NCBI GenBank assembly: GCA_015061955.1
Contig: SUVO01000008.1
Span: 53,925 to 117,924 of the forward strand
Direction of reading: 5' to 3'
DNA length: 64,000 nucleotides
From: Verrucomicrobiaceae bacterium
Lineage (GTDB): Bacteria; Verrucomicrobiota; Verrucomicrobiia; Opitutales; Intestinicryptomonadaceae
The position numbers and the translations under genes were made by a program. The notes under the pieces are model-generated. The model was not told the DNA's origin. It saw nothing but the letters and a program-made list of their open reading frames with translations, and searched no databases. Shown piece by piece: positions 1 to 9,461 of this stretch; positions within the stretch are counted from its first letter, which is position 1, and every line of letters begins with the position of its first letter.

Positions 1-1
1 T

Positions 2-1303
2 ATAATTAAGTATGAGGGCTTGCGTAGCGTTCAGCTCAATTATCAAGATCCAGCAACAGGTAAACCATTGTCGACAAACGTTGTTCTTAATAAAACAGGT
101 TTGGTAAAGATTTTCGACGAAGATAATAAAGAGCTCGAAAATTATAAGATTGTACAAGGTGCAATGATATCGGTAAACGATGGAGATGCCGTAAAGCGTG
201 GTCAGTTGATAGCTCGTTGGGACCCACATAGTGTGCCAATTTTGTCTGATAAGGCAGGTGTAGCTAAGTATAAAGATATGACCGACGGTATTACATATCG
301 TAGCGATTTCGACTCTGCAACAGGTCGTAGCACAATAGTAATTACTGATCACAAAGAAGACCTCGATCCATGTATCGAAATTTGGGATACAAAGGTTGAT
401 AAAGAAAAACCAATTGGTATTTTCAAGATTCCAACAGGTGCTCAGGTTAATGTTGAAGATGGTCAGAAAGTAGTTTCAGGTATGGTTATTGCTAAGACAC
501 CTCGTTCTGCTGCAAAAACACAAGATATTACAGGTGGTTTGCCTCGTGTATCTGAGTTGTTTGAAGCACGTCGTCCAAAGGATGCTGCAGAAATGGCTCG
601 TATAGCAGGTAAGGTTGTTGAAGGCAAAACTATCCGCAAGAAGAAGATTATTGAAATTCATAACGAAGAAAAAGACCTCGTTGAAAAACACTTAATTCCA
701 GCAAATAAGCGTATAGTTGTTCAAGAAGGCGAATACGTTGAAGCTGGTCAGCCATTGACTGATGGTGGTTTTGATCCGAAGGAAATCCTTGAAATTAAGG
801 GTAAAGAATCGGTACAAGAACATATCTTGTGCGAAATTCAGAAGGTTTACCGTTCGCAAGGTGTTACAATTAACGATAAGCACATTGAAGTTATTATTTC
901 GAGAATGCTCCGTAAGGTAAAAGTTGTTGATACTGGCGACTCAGATTATTTCTGGGGTGAACAGGTTGACGGTTATGAATTTGAAGAAAATAATAAACGC
1001 ATTGAAGAAGCTGGTGGTAATGTTGCAAAGTGTGAGCCTATACTCTTGGGTATAACAAAGGCATCTCTTGAAACTGAAAGCTTCATTAGTGCAGCATCGT
1101 TCCAAGAAACAACAAAGGTTCTCACAGAAGCCGCAACATTGGGTAAGGTTGACGATCTTACAGGTTTCAAGGAAAATGTCATTATGGGTAATCTAATTCC
1201 AGCAGGTACTGGTTTGTTGGCATATCGCCGATTGAAAGTTGGTACAAATGCTCCAGAATTGGAAGACGAAATAGAAGACATTTTTGTAGAAGAAAATCAG
1301 TAG
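2..1303 (+). CDS. rpoC: DNA-directed RNA polymerase subunit beta', C-terminal part
   Basis: The largest catalytic subunit of RNA polymerase. Only the C-terminal 433 residues or so are in the window; the frame is open to the left edge, so the true start lies upstream and the in-frame TTG at 20 is not a start. The conserved end FISAASFQETTKVLTEAA followed by LKEN-like FKENVIMGNLIPAGTG is the diagnostic C-terminal beta' signature, and the hybrid-barrel-like segments before it (repeated V..GD.V..GQ patterns) fit this region. It is followed by a hairpin at 1339-1365 and then rpsL, the usual rpoBC-str order. Confidence 0.97.
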   Translation: MIKYEGLRSVQLNYQDPATGKPLSTNVVLNKTGLVKIFDEDNKELENYKIVQGAMISVNDGDAVKRGQLIARWDPHSVPILSDKAGVAKYKDMTDGITYRSDFDSATGRSTIVITDHKEDLDPCIEIWDTKVDKEKPIGIFKIPTGAQVNVEDGQKVVSGMVIAKTPRSAAKTQDITGGLPRVSELFEARRPKDAAEMARIAGKVVEGKTIRKKKIIEIHNEEKDLVEKHLIPANKRIVVQEGEYVEAGQPLTDGGFDPKEILEIKGKESVQEHILCEIQKVYRSQGVTINDKHIEVIISRMLRKVKVVDTGDSDYFWGEQVDGYEFEENNKRIEEAGGNVAKCEPILLGITKASLETESFISAASFQETTKVLTEAATLGKVDDLTGFKENVIMGNLIPAGTGLLAYRRLKVGTNAPELEDEIEDIFVEENQ

Positions 1304-1338
1304 CTTTCTGCGAGTTTGCTTTTACGATTTTAACCGAA

Positions 1339-1365
1339 CCTCGCTCTTAAAAAAGAAGGGCGAGG
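1339..1365 (+). terminator. hairpin downstream of rpoC
   Basis: A 10-bp stem (cctcgctctt with aagggcgagg, one G-T pair) closes a 7-base loop 36 bases after the rpoC stop. No clear T run follows, so it may be a processing or attenuating hairpin instead of a simple intrinsic terminator. Confidence 0.45.
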
Positions 1366-1462
1366 TAGTCGTTAAGAGATTAACAAATTCGTATTTTATA
1401 TAGATATTTTTGTAAAAAGAATGTCTATTTGGTAAAAATATTAAAAAAATTAAATAAAAAAC

Positions 1463-1490
1463 TTGCTAAAGAGAAAATGTTTCATACATT
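1463..1490 (+). promoter_or_regulatory. putative promoter of the str genes
   Basis: TTGCTA at 1463-1468 and TACATT at 1485-1490 with a 16-base spacer, placed 31 bases before rpsL in an AT-rich gap of about 220 bases between rpoC and rpsL. The rest of that gap holds only the rpoC hairpin. The assignment rests on consensus match alone. Confidence 0.4.
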
Positions 1491-1521
1491 TTCTACTCTT
1501 TCTTTTTAATAAATAATAAAT

Positions 1522-1902
1522 ATGCCTACAATTAATCAATTAGTTCGCAAGCCAAGAACCCTCGTTAAAGCTAAGACGAAGGCTCCTGCGCTCAAAGCAA
1601 ATCCGTTTCGCCGTGGTGTGTGCGTTCAGGTAATGACCAGAACGCCAAAGAAACCTAATTCGGCGATTCGTAAAGTGGCGAAGGTACGCCTCACTTCAGG
1701 ATATGAAGTTATTGCGTACATTCCAGACGAAGGTCACTCACTTCAGGAACACAGTGTTGTTCTCGTTAGAGGTGGTCGTGTTAAGGACCTTCCTGGTGTT
1801 CGTTACCACATAGTTCGTGGTTCGTTGGACTGCATGGGAGTTGAAAAACGCCGTCGTAGTCGTTCGAAGTACGGTGTAAAACGTCCAAAGGATAAGAAAT
1901 AA
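1522..1902 (+). CDS. rpsL: 30S ribosomal protein S12
   Basis: Component of the decoding centre of the 30S subunit. The 126-residue length and the motif [10 protein letters not shown] (residues 41-50) together with [13 protein letters not shown] (84-96, including the Asp that is methylthiolated in many bacteria) are characteristic. Lys at 43/44 and 88 correspond to the positions where streptomycin-resistance changes occur, and they are the usual sensitive residues here. First gene of the str cluster, followed after 32 bases by rpsG. Confidence 0.98.
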   Translation: MPTINQLVRKPRTLVKAKTKAPALKANPFRRGVCVQVMTRTPKKPNSAIRKVAKVRLTSGYEVIAYIPDEGHSLQEHSVVLVRGGRVKDLPGVRYHIVRGSLDCMGVEKRRRSRSKYGVKRPKDKK

Positions 1903-1934
1903 TATTTTAACAATAAAAAATAAGGCGAAAAAAT

Positions 1935-2408
1935 ATGTCACGCAGACACAGAGCTGAAAAAAGAGAACGTATTCCAGATTCTCGCTATAATAGTACATTA
2001 GTAAGCCATCTCATCAATATGGTGATGCAAGATGGTAAGAAAACAGTTGCAGAACGCATCGTTTACGGAGCAATTGAGCTCGTAAGCGAAAAACTCGAGA
2101 AGGGTAACCCAATTGATTTGTTGATAGGCGCATTGGAAAATATTCGCCCAAAGCTCGAAGTTAAAAGCCGTCGTGTAGGTGGTGCAACTTATCAGGTACC
2201 AGTAGAAGTATCGTTTGATCGTCAACAAACACTCGCATTCCGTTGGCTCATCGAAGCAGCAAGTTCAAGAAAGGGTGTTTCAATGGCAAAAGCATTGGCA
2301 GCAGAGTTGGTTGACGCTTATAACAACACAGGTACAGTTGTAAAGAAGCGTGAAGACGTTCATAAGATGGCGCAGTCGAACAGAGCGTTCGCACATTTGC
2401 GTTGGTGA
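1935..2408 (+). CDS. rpsG: 30S ribosomal protein S7
   Basis: Primary 16S rRNA binder that nucleates assembly of the 30S head. It is 157 residues long, like most bacterial S7, with the N-terminal MSRRHRAEKRERIPDSRYNS and the C-terminal segment MAQSNRAFAHLRW typical of the family. It lies between rpsL and fusA in canonical str order; the intergenic distances of about 30 bases suggest co-transcription. Confidence 0.98.
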   Translation: MSRRHRAEKRERIPDSRYNSTLVSHLINMVMQDGKKTVAERIVYGAIELVSEKLEKGNPIDLLIGALENIRPKLEVKSRRVGGATYQVPVEVSFDRQQTLAFRWLIEAASSRKGVSMAKALAAELVDAYNNTGTVVKKREDVHKMAQSNRAFAHLRW

Positions 2409-2438
2409 TCTCAATTTAATTAGAAAGTTTACTAAGAC

Positions 2439-4595
2439 ATGGCAAACTTATCAGAAAAAAATTCGCCGAATAGACCAAGACCGTTGGAATATACAAGAAA
2501 CATCGGTATCTCGGCTCATATCGACGCAGGTAAAACTACATGTTCAGAACGTATTTTGTTCTATACAGGTGTTGTGCATAAGCTTGGTGAAGTTCACGAA
2601 GGTACAGCAGTAACAGACTGGATGGAACAGGAACGTGAACGTGGTATTACAATTACATCGTCGGCTATTTCGTGTAACTGGAAAACAAAAGAAGGCCCAT
2701 TTGCTGGTATCGATCATCAAATCAACCTCATCGACACTCCAGGACACGTTGACTTTACAGCTGAAGTAGAACGTTCGTTGCGTGTTCTCGACGGTGCTAT
2801 TGCAGTATTCTGTGCAGTAGCAGGTGTACAACCACAGTCAGAAACTGTATGGCGTCAGATGAACAAGTACAGTGTACCTCGTATTGCATTCATCAATAAG
2901 ATGGATAGAACAGGTGCCGACTTCTACGGAGCAGTTGAAGATATTAAGACAAAGCTCAATGGTAATCCACATCCATTGTTCTTGCCAATAGGTTCAGAAG
3001 ATCAGCTCAAGGGTCTCATCGACCTCGTAGCAATGAAAGCTTATGTTTATGATGAAGCTGACCCACAAGGTATGAAGTACGATACAGTTGAAATTCCTGC
3101 AGAATATAAGGAAAAGGCTGAACAGTACAGAGCTGAACTCATTGAAGCAGTTGCAGATTTTGATGATAATATAATGGAACGCTTCCTCGAAGGCGAAACA
3201 AACTTCACAGAAGACGAATTGCGTCTTGGTATCCGTAAGGCTACAATGACACGCGAATTTGTTGGTGTAGTTCCAGGATCTGCTTTCAAGAATAAGGGTG
3301 TTCAAATGCTTCTCGATGCAGTAGTACACTACTTGCCAAGTCCACTCGACGTACCACCAATTAAGGCTTATGCAGAAGATGATGAAGATACACCATCTTT
3401 GGAAATTGTACCAGATGACTTTGCAGCACCAACAGCATTGGCATTTAAATTGTGGAGTGACCCATTCGTAGGTAAATTGGTATTTATCCGTGTTTATAGT
3501 GGTTGCGTAAAGAAGGGTATGTCGATTTACAATCCACGTTCGCGTAAGTCGGAACGTATTTCGCGTTTGCTCATTATTAAGGCAGACAAGCGTGATGATA
3601 TAGAAGAAGCATACTCAGGTGCTATTTGTGCAATTATTGGTGCAAAGGATATCGTAACAGGTGATACACTCTGTGATAGAGAACACGAAGTTCGTTTGGA
3701 ACCACCTACATTCCCAGAACCAGTTATCGCAATGAGCATTGAGCCAAATAGTAAAGCTGACCAAGAAAAGCTTTCAATTGCATTGCAACGTTTGGCTGAA
3801 GAAGACCCAACTTTCGTGGTTACAACAGACCAAGAAACAGGTCAGACACTCATCGCAGGTATGGGCGAGTTGCACCTCGATATTATTAGAGACCGTCTCT
3901 TTAGAGAGTTCAAGGTTGAAGCCGCATCGGGTAAGCCACAGATTGCATACAGAGAAACAATCACAAAGACTGCTCATGGTGTAGGTAAATTCGTACGTCA
4001 GTCGGGTGGTCGTGGTCAGTATGGTCATGCTGAAATTGATATTGAACCACTCGAAAAGGGTAAGCATTACGAATTCATTAACGAAATCGTTGGTGGTGTA
4101 ATTCCAAAGGAATATATAAAGCCAACAGAAGAAGGTATCAAGGAAGCTATGATAAACGGTGTAGTAGCTGGTTATCCGGTAGTAGACGTAAAGGTACGCT
4201 TGGTATTTGGTTCGTATCACGAAGTTGACTCTTCAGAAATGGCATTTAAGATGGCAGGTATCTTTGCGTTTAAGGATGCTATGAAGAATGCAAACCCAAT
4301 CTTGTTGGAACCAATCATGAAGGTAGAAGTAACAACACCAAATGAATATCAAGGTGATGTTATGGGCGATATTAATCGTCGTCGTGGTCAAGTTCAAGGT
4401 ATGGAAACAAAGGGTAACGATACAGTTATTTCAGCATATGTTCCACTTGAAACAATGTTTGGCTATGCTACAGACGTTCGTTCGCTCTCAAGTGGTCGTG
4501 CATCGTATTCTATGACACCAGACCACTTTGAACAAGTACCTGCTAATGTCTTGAAGATTGTTCAAGAAGGTGCAGCACGTAAAACACAGAGATAA
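2439..4595 (+). CDS. fusA: translation elongation factor G
   Basis: GTPase that drives translocation on the ribosome. At 718 residues it is slightly longer than E. coli EF-G (704). The G1 loop AHIDAGKTT is at about 26-34, followed by the G2/G3 segments ([18 protein letters not shown]) and G4 NKMDR, then domains II-V ending at [16 protein letters not shown] single complete copy with no internal break. It sits in the str cluster between rpsG and rpsJ, so expression is probably coupled to ribosomal protein synthesis. Confidence 0.98.
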   Translation: MANLSEKNSPNRPRPLEYTRNIGISAHIDAGKTTCSERILFYTGVVHKLGEVHEGTAVTDWMEQERERGITITSSAISCNWKTKEGPFAGIDHQINLIDTPGHVDFTAEVERSLRVLDGAIAVFCAVAGVQPQSETVWRQMNKYSVPRIAFINKMDRTGADFYGAVEDIKTKLNGNPHPLFLPIGSEDQLKGLIDLVAMKAYVYDEADPQGMKYDTVEIPAEYKEKAEQYRAELIEAVADFDDNIMERFLEGETNFTEDELRLGIRKATMTREFVGVVPGSAFKNKGVQMLLDAVVHYLPSPLDVPPIKAYAEDDEDTPSLEIVPDDFAAPTALAFKLWSDPFVGKLVFIRVYSGCVKKGMSIYNPRSRKSERISRLLIIKADKRDDIEEAYSGAICAIIGAKDIVTGDTLCDREHEVRLEPPTFPEPVIAMSIEPNSKADQEKLSIALQRLAEEDPTFVVTTDQETGQTLIAGMGELHLDIIRDRLFREFKVEAASGKPQIAYRETITKTAHGVGKFVRQSGGRGQYGHAEIDIEPLEKGKHYEFINEIVGGVIPKEYIKPTEEGIKEAMINGVVAGYPVVDVKVRLVFGSYHEVDSSEMAFKMAGIFAFKDAMKNANPILLEPIMKVEVTTPNEYQGDVMGDINRRRGQVQGMETKGNDTVISAYVPLETMFGYATDVRSLSSGRASYSMTPDHFEQVPANVLKIVQEGAARKTQR

Positions 4596-4615
4596 TAATT
4601 TTGAAAGATAAAAAT

Positions 4616-4924
4616 ATGGCTACTCAGAGAATTAGAATTAAACTCAAGGGCTACGATTTCCGCACTATCGACCAGAGCGCTGGTGATATCGTTGAAACCG
4701 CAAAGAGAACAGGTGCAAGAGTATCAGGTCCAGTACCTCTTCCAACAAAAATCGAGAAGTATTCGGTAAATCGCTCGGTACACGTTGACAAGAAGAGTAT
4801 GGAGCAGTTTGAACTTCGCACTCACAAGCGTTTGATTGATATAGTCAATCCAACACCAAGCACAGTTGATGAACTTAAAAAGCTCAACTTGCCAAGTGGT
4901 GTAGATATTACAATTAACGTTTAA
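4616..4924 (+). CDS. rpsJ: 30S ribosomal protein S10
   Basis: 30S head protein, also known as the NusE antitermination factor. I chose the ATG at 4616 over an in-frame TTG at 4601 because the resulting 102-residue protein ([15 protein letters not shown]) matches the normal S10 N-terminus and gaaag lies just upstream. The motif [19 protein letters not shown] is diagnostic. Here rpsJ goes with fusA and is separated from rplC by 430 bases, so the S10 cluster is probably split into two transcripts. Confidence 0.96.
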   Translation: MATQRIRIKLKGYDFRTIDQSAGDIVETAKRTGARVSGPVPLPTKIEKYSVNRSVHVDKKSMEQFELRTHKRLIDIVNPTPSTVDELKKLNLPSGVDITINV

Positions 4925-5354
4925 GTTATATAACCCCTTAAAATGATGAAGGTAAAACTTTTGATTTTTAAGGGGAATATTCCTATAAAAAAGGAAATAT
5001 CTTTAAAAAAATTTAATAAATCGGTGAGAGCGTAAGCTTGCATCTTTTCTATATAAGACAAATTTAGGCGTAAATTTTTTGAAGCATCTGTTTGTGGATA
5101 ATTTAAAATTTGCTAGTGAAAAAGTAGCAAAATCCACTAAAAAACGGAGAACCGAAAAGTTTACGCGATATTTGTTGAAAAAAATCTATAAAAAATAAAA
5201 AAATTTGTTGACACATTGAATGTTTTTACCAACATAAGTGTCTTTACAAATTTTATACAAATAAACCACTAAAGCAGGTTCAAACGGAAATTTGAGTTTT
5301 TGAATGGCAAAAATGCCTTTTGAAAGTAAGAAAATCCACCTGCCGCTTAGAAAT
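4925..5354 (+). other. structured intergenic region between rpsJ and rplC
   Basis: No gene is visible in these 430 bases. There is a perfect 10-bp inverted repeat (ccccttaaaa 4934-4943, ttttaagggg 4966-4975), a TTGCTA/TAGCAA hairpin near 5110-5130, a distant gcgtaaa/tttacgc pair (5068-5074 and 5161-5167) and a promoter-like site at 5209. It could hold the 3' end of the str transcript plus a leader for the S10 genes. Any autoregulatory role is inference. Confidence 0.5.
5209..5239 (+). promoter_or_regulatory. putative promoter of the S10-spc genes
   Basis: A perfect TTGACA at 5209-5214 with a weaker CATAAG at 5234-5239 (19-base spacer). It lies 115 bases before the preferred rplC start. Spacers of 18-19 bases recur in other strong-looking promoters of this window. 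Confidence 0.5.
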
Positions 5355-5999
5355 ATGAGTCAAATACTAATAGGAAAAAAGCTGGGTATGACCCAGATTT
5401 TCGACGGAGACAACAGTCTGGTTGCAGTTACTGTAGTTGAGGCAGGTCCATGTCCCGTCACACAAGTAAAAACAGCTCAGAAAGACGGTTATGAAGCAGT
5501 ACAAATCGGCTTCAATGCGCAGAAAGAACAGCGCATGTCAAAACCAGAACTCGGGCACTTAAAAAAAGCAGGCGTAGCCCCTGTAACGGAATTGGTAGAA
5601 TTCCGCGTTGAAAACGCATCTGAATATAAGGCTGGCGATGTAATGACAGTTGCCAAGTTTGCTGAAGGTCAGATGGTGGATATCATCGGCACAACAAAAG
5701 GTCGTGGTTTCCAAGGCGTAATGAAGCGTTTCAACTTCGACGGACAGCCACAGTCGCACGGTCATATGATGCACCGTCGTCCAGGTTCAGTGGGTTGCCG
5801 TCAGACTCCAGGCCACGTTTATAAGGGCAGAAAGATGCCAGGTCATATGGGTCAGGTTCGTTGCACAACGCAAAACCATCCAATCGTAAAGATCCTTGAA
5901 GATAAGAATATTCTTTTGATTAAAGGAAGTCTTCCAGGAGCAAAGGGCGATATGGTTATTGTTCGCACAGCCAAGAAGGTTAAGAAAGCACAGCAATAA
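5355..5999 (+). CDS. rplC: 50S ribosomal protein L3
   Basis: Early-assembly 50S protein near the peptidyl transferase centre. The family normally begins with a short strand followed by GKKxGMTxIF; starting at ATG 5355 gives MSQILIGKKLGMTQIF and 214 residues. An in-frame ATG at 5304 would add 17 residues with no family support; neither start has a convincing ribosome-binding site. The segment GRGFQGVMKRFNFDGQ contains the conserved glutamine that is methylated in E. coli. First gene of the long S10-spc run. Confidence 0.95.
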   Translation: MSQILIGKKLGMTQIFDGDNSLVAVTVVEAGPCPVTQVKTAQKDGYEAVQIGFNAQKEQRMSKPELGHLKKAGVAPVTELVEFRVENASEYKAGDVMTVAKFAEGQMVDIIGTTKGRGFQGVMKRFNFDGQPQSHGHMMHRRPGSVGCRQTPGHVYKGRKMPGHMGQVRCTTQNHPIVKILEDKNILLIKGSLPGAKGDMVIVRTAKKVKKAQQ

Positions 6000-6013
6000 G
6001 GAGAGTCGCCGAT

Positions 6014-6643
6014 ATGAAACTTAAAGTTTATACAAAAGACGGTTCAAGCTTTGCAGAACAAGAATTTGAAAATATCCCTCAGTTTGAAGGTGATAAAGGT
6101 TTGTTCGCATTGAAAGAAACAATCGTAGCCTATCAGGCAAACGCACGTCAAGGTAATGCTTCGACGCTCGACTATGGTCATGTAAGTGGTACATGCCGTA
6201 AGCCATTCAAACAGAAGGGTGGCGGTCGTTCACGTCATGGTACAATGAAGTCGCCAATACATCGTGGAGGTGCAGTTGTATTCGGACCACATCCAAGAGA
6301 CTGGTCGAAGAAAATCAATCGCAAGGCAAAGGTATTGGCATTTGCACGTGCATTGTTTGACAAGTGTGTTGAAGGTGGACTTTGCGTAATAGAAGCATTT
6401 GAAGCTTCGGAAAAGAAGACAAAGTCGGTGGTAAAAGTTTTGTCGAATATCAACCCAACAGGCAAAGTATTGCTTATTGATGATATGTTTGACGATAATT
6501 TTGTTTTGGCAAGCCGTAACATTGAACGAGTAAACTTCTGCGAAAGTGCAACATTGAGCGCACTTGAACTTGTACAATTTGAAAATGTAATTGTATCGCG
6601 CAAAGGTCTCGACACAGTTTTGGCAAGAATCAACAAGGACTAA
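6014..6643 (+). CDS. rplD: 50S ribosomal protein L4
   Basis: 50S protein lining the exit tunnel, and in E. coli the autogenous repressor of the S10 operon. It has 209 residues and a strong aaggagag ribosome-binding site before the ATG. The loop segment GTCRKPFKQKGGGRSRHGTM is the tunnel extension typical of L4. It follows rplC by 14 bases. Confidence 0.97.
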   Translation: MKLKVYTKDGSSFAEQEFENIPQFEGDKGLFALKETIVAYQANARQGNASTLDYGHVSGTCRKPFKQKGGGRSRHGTMKSPIHRGGAVVFGPHPRDWSKKINRKAKVLAFARALFDKCVEGGLCVIEAFEASEKKTKSVVKVLSNINPTGKVLLIDDMFDDNFVLASRNIERVNFCESATLSALELVQFENVIVSRKGLDTVLARINKD

Positions 6644-6655
6644 GAAAGGTAAATC

Positions 6656-6943
6656 ATGATACAGCCTGAAAAAATAATCAAGGGGTTCCGTGTCACTGAA
6701 AAGGCAGCCAACTTGCAAGTGTCGAATAAGTACACTTTCATAGTTGCCGAAGACACCAATGCGATAGCAGTATCGCAGGCGGTTGAAAAGCTTTTCAATG
6801 TCAAAGTTGAACAGGTAAATATTATCAACGCAAAGGGTAAGGTAAAGGTATCGCGCATGCGTAAAGCAAACCCAGGCGTTAAAGGAAAAATGAAGAAGGC
6901 AATCGTTACGCTCAAAGCTGGCGATTCTATCCAATTAGCATAA
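6656..6943 (+). CDS. rplW: 50S ribosomal protein L23
   Basis: Tunnel-exit protein that docks trigger factor and SRP. It has 95 residues with the family pattern IIKGFRVTEKAANL at the N-terminus and VNIINAKGKVKVSRMRK in the middle. It lies 12 bases after rplD and 17 before rplB, in the normal order. Confidence 0.97.
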   Translation: MIQPEKIIKGFRVTEKAANLQVSNKYTFIVAEDTNAIAVSQAVEKLFNVKVEQVNIINAKGKVKVSRMRKANPGVKGKMKKAIVTLKAGDSIQLA

Positions 6944-6960
6944 GCAAGGAGAATTGAAAA

Positions 6961-7806
6961 ATGGCAATTATTAAAAGAAGACCTTTGACTCCTGCTCAGA
7001 GATACACAGAGTTGAGTCGTGCTGAAGTCGACAACAAGCGTCCAGAACGTTCGTTGGTTGAAAGCAAGCATCGTGCTAAGGGCCGCAACTGCTATGGCAG
7101 AATTACATCGCGTCGTCGTGGTGGTGGTCATAAGAGATTGTATCGTATAGTAGACTTCAAGCGTGATATAGTAAATGTACCAGCAACAGTAGTTGCAATT
7201 GAGTACGACCCATATCGCACAGCATATTTGGCATTGCTCCAGTATGAAAATGGTCAGAAGCGTTATATTATTGCGCTTGATGGCATGAAGAAGGGCGATA
7301 CAGTAATGACACTTGATAAGCGTCCAGATGAATTCCCAGTAGGTTTGTGCATGCCTTTGAAATTCATCCCAGCAGCAACAAAGATTAGCTCAATAGAAAT
7401 GCAACCAGGTAAGGGCGCACAAATTGCTCGTGGTGCAGGTGCAGGTGCACAGCTTGTTGCAGTAGAAGGCGACGTAGCAACAGTAAAGATGCCAAGTGGT
7501 GAAATCCGTTTGATAAATGCGGAATGCCGTGCAGTAATTGGTGTTGTAGGTAATTTGGAACATCGTAACCAGAGCCTTGGTAAGGCAGGTCGTGTTCGTT
7601 GGATGGGCAAGCGTCCACGCGTACGCGGTGTAGTAATGAACCCAGTCGATCACCCAATGGGTGGTGGTGAAGGTCGTACTTCTGGTGGTGGTCATCCGGT
7701 ATCGCCATGGGGCCAATTAGCAAAGGGCTATCCAACACGTATCAAGAGCAAACCGTCGAATTCTATGATTTTGTTGCGTCGCAACGGCAAGAAGACGAAG
7801 AAATAG
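6961..7806 (+). CDS. rplB: 50S ribosomal protein L2
   Basis: Highly conserved 23S rRNA-binding protein needed for subunit association and peptidyl transfer. It has 281 residues. The segments RGGGHKRLYRIVDFKR and NPVDHPMGGGEGRTSGGGH (including the functionally important His of the family) are clearly present. A ribosome-binding site (aaggag) precedes the ATG. Confidence 0.98.
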   Translation: MAIIKRRPLTPAQRYTELSRAEVDNKRPERSLVESKHRAKGRNCYGRITSRRRGGGHKRLYRIVDFKRDIVNVPATVVAIEYDPYRTAYLALLQYENGQKRYIIALDGMKKGDTVMTLDKRPDEFPVGLCMPLKFIPAATKISSIEMQPGKGAQIARGAGAGAQLVAVEGDVATVKMPSGEIRLINAECRAVIGVVGNLEHRNQSLGKAGRVRWMGKRPRVRGVVMNPVDHPMGGGEGRTSGGGHPVSPWGQLAKGYPTRIKSKPSNSMILLRRNGKKTKK

Positions 7807-7827
7807 TTTACAGGAGAATAAAAAGAT

Positions 7828-8106
7828 ATGGCACGTTCAATTAAAAAAGGACCATTCGTAGACCCAAGTCTTCAAGACAAAATCGACGAAGCTCAGAAGA
7901 CAAACTCGCACAAGCCAATTCAGACTTGGTCGAGACGTTCGATGATCACACCCGATTTTATCGGTTTGAATTTTAACGTCCACAACGGTAAAAAGTTTGT
8001 AGCTGTCTATGTAACAGAAAACATGGTAGGTCATAAGCTTGGTGAATTTGCACCAACCCGTTACTTCAAAGGACACCAACCGCACACCAAAAAGGCAACT
8101 ATGTAG
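7828..8106 (+). CDS. rpsS: 30S ribosomal protein S19
   Basis: 30S head protein that contacts S13 and the A-site tRNA. It has 92 residues with [12 protein letters not shown] at the start and [14 protein letters not shown] near the end. The next gene starts only 1 base after its stop, and that gene is not the expected rplV but an unknown exported protein. Confidence 0.98.
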   Translation: MARSIKKGPFVDPSLQDKIDEAQKTNSHKPIQTWSRRSMITPDFIGLNFNVHNGKKFVAVYVTENMVGHKLGEFAPTRYFKGHQPHTKKATM

Positions 8107-8107
8107 T

Positions 8108-8440
8108 ATGGCATGGCTTGGCAGAGTTTTGTTGGGGTTTGTATTAACTACGCTAATGAGCTTTGCCACTCCTAACTGGATTACAAAAGATAATTGTTAC
8201 AAGATAGAGAATCGAGGAAGAGTTATTGAAGTAAGAACAGGGCAGAATGCCGATTTGGTGGTTATAAATACAGGATTACAGAGCAATTTTCGCGTAGGCG
8301 CAGTTTGTTCTGTAGAAACCGAGACGAAAGGACCTGCGAAGGTAGTAATAGTTGAGGCGACACAAAAAAAGAGTGTAGGACTGTTAATAACAAATACCGA
8401 AGTAAAAGTAGGAGCAGCCGTATATATTACAGCAAACTAA
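8108..8440 (+). CDS. unknown small exported or membrane-anchored protein inside the S10 cluster
   Basis: I do not recognise this 110-residue protein. Starting at ATG 8108, 1 base after the rpsS stop, it has a hydrophobic N-terminus (LGRVLLGFVLTTLMSFA) that looks like a signal peptide or membrane anchor. The mature part has alternating V/G strands (VVINTGLQSNFRVGAVCSVE, GPAKVVIVEA, VKVGAAVYI) suggestive of a small SH3-like beta-barrel, as in FlgT-C-type domains; that is inference. It sits on the same strand between rpsS and rplV, 16 bases before rplV, so it must be co-transcribed. Codon use is similar to the neighbours but less biased than in the ribosomal genes. Confidence 0.75.
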   Translation: MAWLGRVLLGFVLTTLMSFATPNWITKDNCYKIENRGRVIEVRTGQNADLVVINTGLQSNFRVGAVCSVETETKGPAKVVIVEATQKKSVGLLITNTEVKVGAAVYITAN

Positions 8441-8456
8441 AAATAGAAAGATAACA

Positions 8457-8792
8457 ATGGAAGTTAAAGCTTTAACAAAGTTTGCGCGCATGTCAGACAA
8501 AAAGGTGCGCGAAATAGCTCGAGAAATTCAAGGTCGTAATGCAGCTGAAGCATTAGAAGTTTTGAAGCTCGTACCTCGCAAGAGCGCAAGATTAGTAGCT
8601 AAAACGCTTACTAGCGCAATTGCTAATGCAGAAAACAACAACGGTCTTTCGGCCGCCAATTTAACAATCAAAAGCGCGATAGTCAATCAAGGTGTGGCTT
8701 TCAGACGTTTCAGACCAGTAGCACGTGGTAGTGCACATCCGATTCGTAAGAGAACAAGTCATATATTGATAGTTCTTAGCGACCAAAAATAA
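8457..8792 (+). CDS. rplV: 50S ribosomal protein L22
   Basis: 50S protein whose beta-hairpin lines the exit tunnel near the macrolide site. It has 111 residues, ARMSDKKVREIAREIQGR near the start, and the hairpin ending in RFRPVARGSAHPIRKRTSHI. It follows the inserted small exported-protein gene by 16 bases. Confidence 0.97.
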   Translation: MEVKALTKFARMSDKKVREIAREIQGRNAAEALEVLKLVPRKSARLVAKTLTSAIANAENNNGLSAANLTIKSAIVNQGVAFRRFRPVARGSAHPIRKRTSHILIVLSDQK

Positions 8793-8810
8793 TAAACAGA
8801 GGCAGATAAA

Positions 8811-9443
8811 ATGGGTCAAAAAGTAAATCCTAAAGGTTTCCGTCTCGCAGTTCGTCGCGACTGGGAGTCGCGCTGGTTCGCGAATAAAGGGGACTATGCA
8901 ACCGCAGTAAACGAAGATTATCGCATTCGCGAGTTCTTGCGTAATAAGCTTAAGAATGCATCTGTACCACGCATTTTCATTGAAAGAGCTGGGCAGAGAG
9001 TTAGAGTGAAGATTTTCACAGCACGTCCTGGTATGGTAATAGGTCAGAAGGGTGCGTCGCTTGAAACATTGAAGGCTGATTTGGCAAAGTTTATTGGCAA
9101 GGAAGTATTGGTAGACATTCAGGAAATCAAGAAGCCTGATTTGGATGCATTCCTTGTTGCAGAAAGCATTGCATTGCAGCTTGAGCGCAGAATTTCGTTC
9201 CGTAGAGCAGTTAAGAAGGCAATCACAACATGTATGGCAAATGGTGCTGATGGTATCAAGGTACAAGTAGCAGGTCGTTTGGGTGGTGCAGAAATTGCTC
9301 GTATAGAATGGCAGAGAAAGGGTAGAATTCCACTTCATACTCTTCGTGAAAATATCGATTATGGCTTCACCGAAGCAAATACGGTTTATGGTAAAATCGG
9401 CGTAAAGTGCTGGTTGTGCTTGAAGTCGGATGACAACATGTAA
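8811..9443 (+). CDS. rpsC: 30S ribosomal protein S3
   Basis: 30S mRNA-entry protein with an N-terminal KH domain. The 210-residue product begins MGQKVNPKGFRL, carries the KH signature RPGMVIGQKGASLE at about 82-95 and the C-terminal domain NGADGIKVQVAGRLGGAEIAR. A ribosome-binding site (agaggcag) precedes the ATG. Confidence 0.98.
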   Translation: MGQKVNPKGFRLAVRRDWESRWFANKGDYATAVNEDYRIREFLRNKLKNASVPRIFIERAGQRVRVKIFTARPGMVIGQKGASLETLKADLAKFIGKEVLVDIQEIKKPDLDAFLVAESIALQLERRISFRRAVKKAITTCMANGADGIKVQVAGRLGGAEIARIEWQRKGRIPLHTLRENIDYGFTEANTVYGKIGVKCWLCLKSDDNM

Positions 9444-9461
9444 TTTAGGGAGAGAAAAACA

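Noticed and set aside
3774..4220. Minus-strand frame inside fusA
   Set aside because: It is antisense to conserved EF-G sequence, with no features of its own.
5304..5354. N-terminal extension of L3
   Set aside because: An in-frame ATG at 5304 adds 17 residues absent from the family; the start at 5355 gives the usual N-terminus.
6230..6934. Long minus-strand frame across rplD and rplW
   Set aside because: It is antisense to two well-conserved ribosomal genes, is Cys/Tyr-rich and has no ribosome-binding site; it is a by-product of codon bias.
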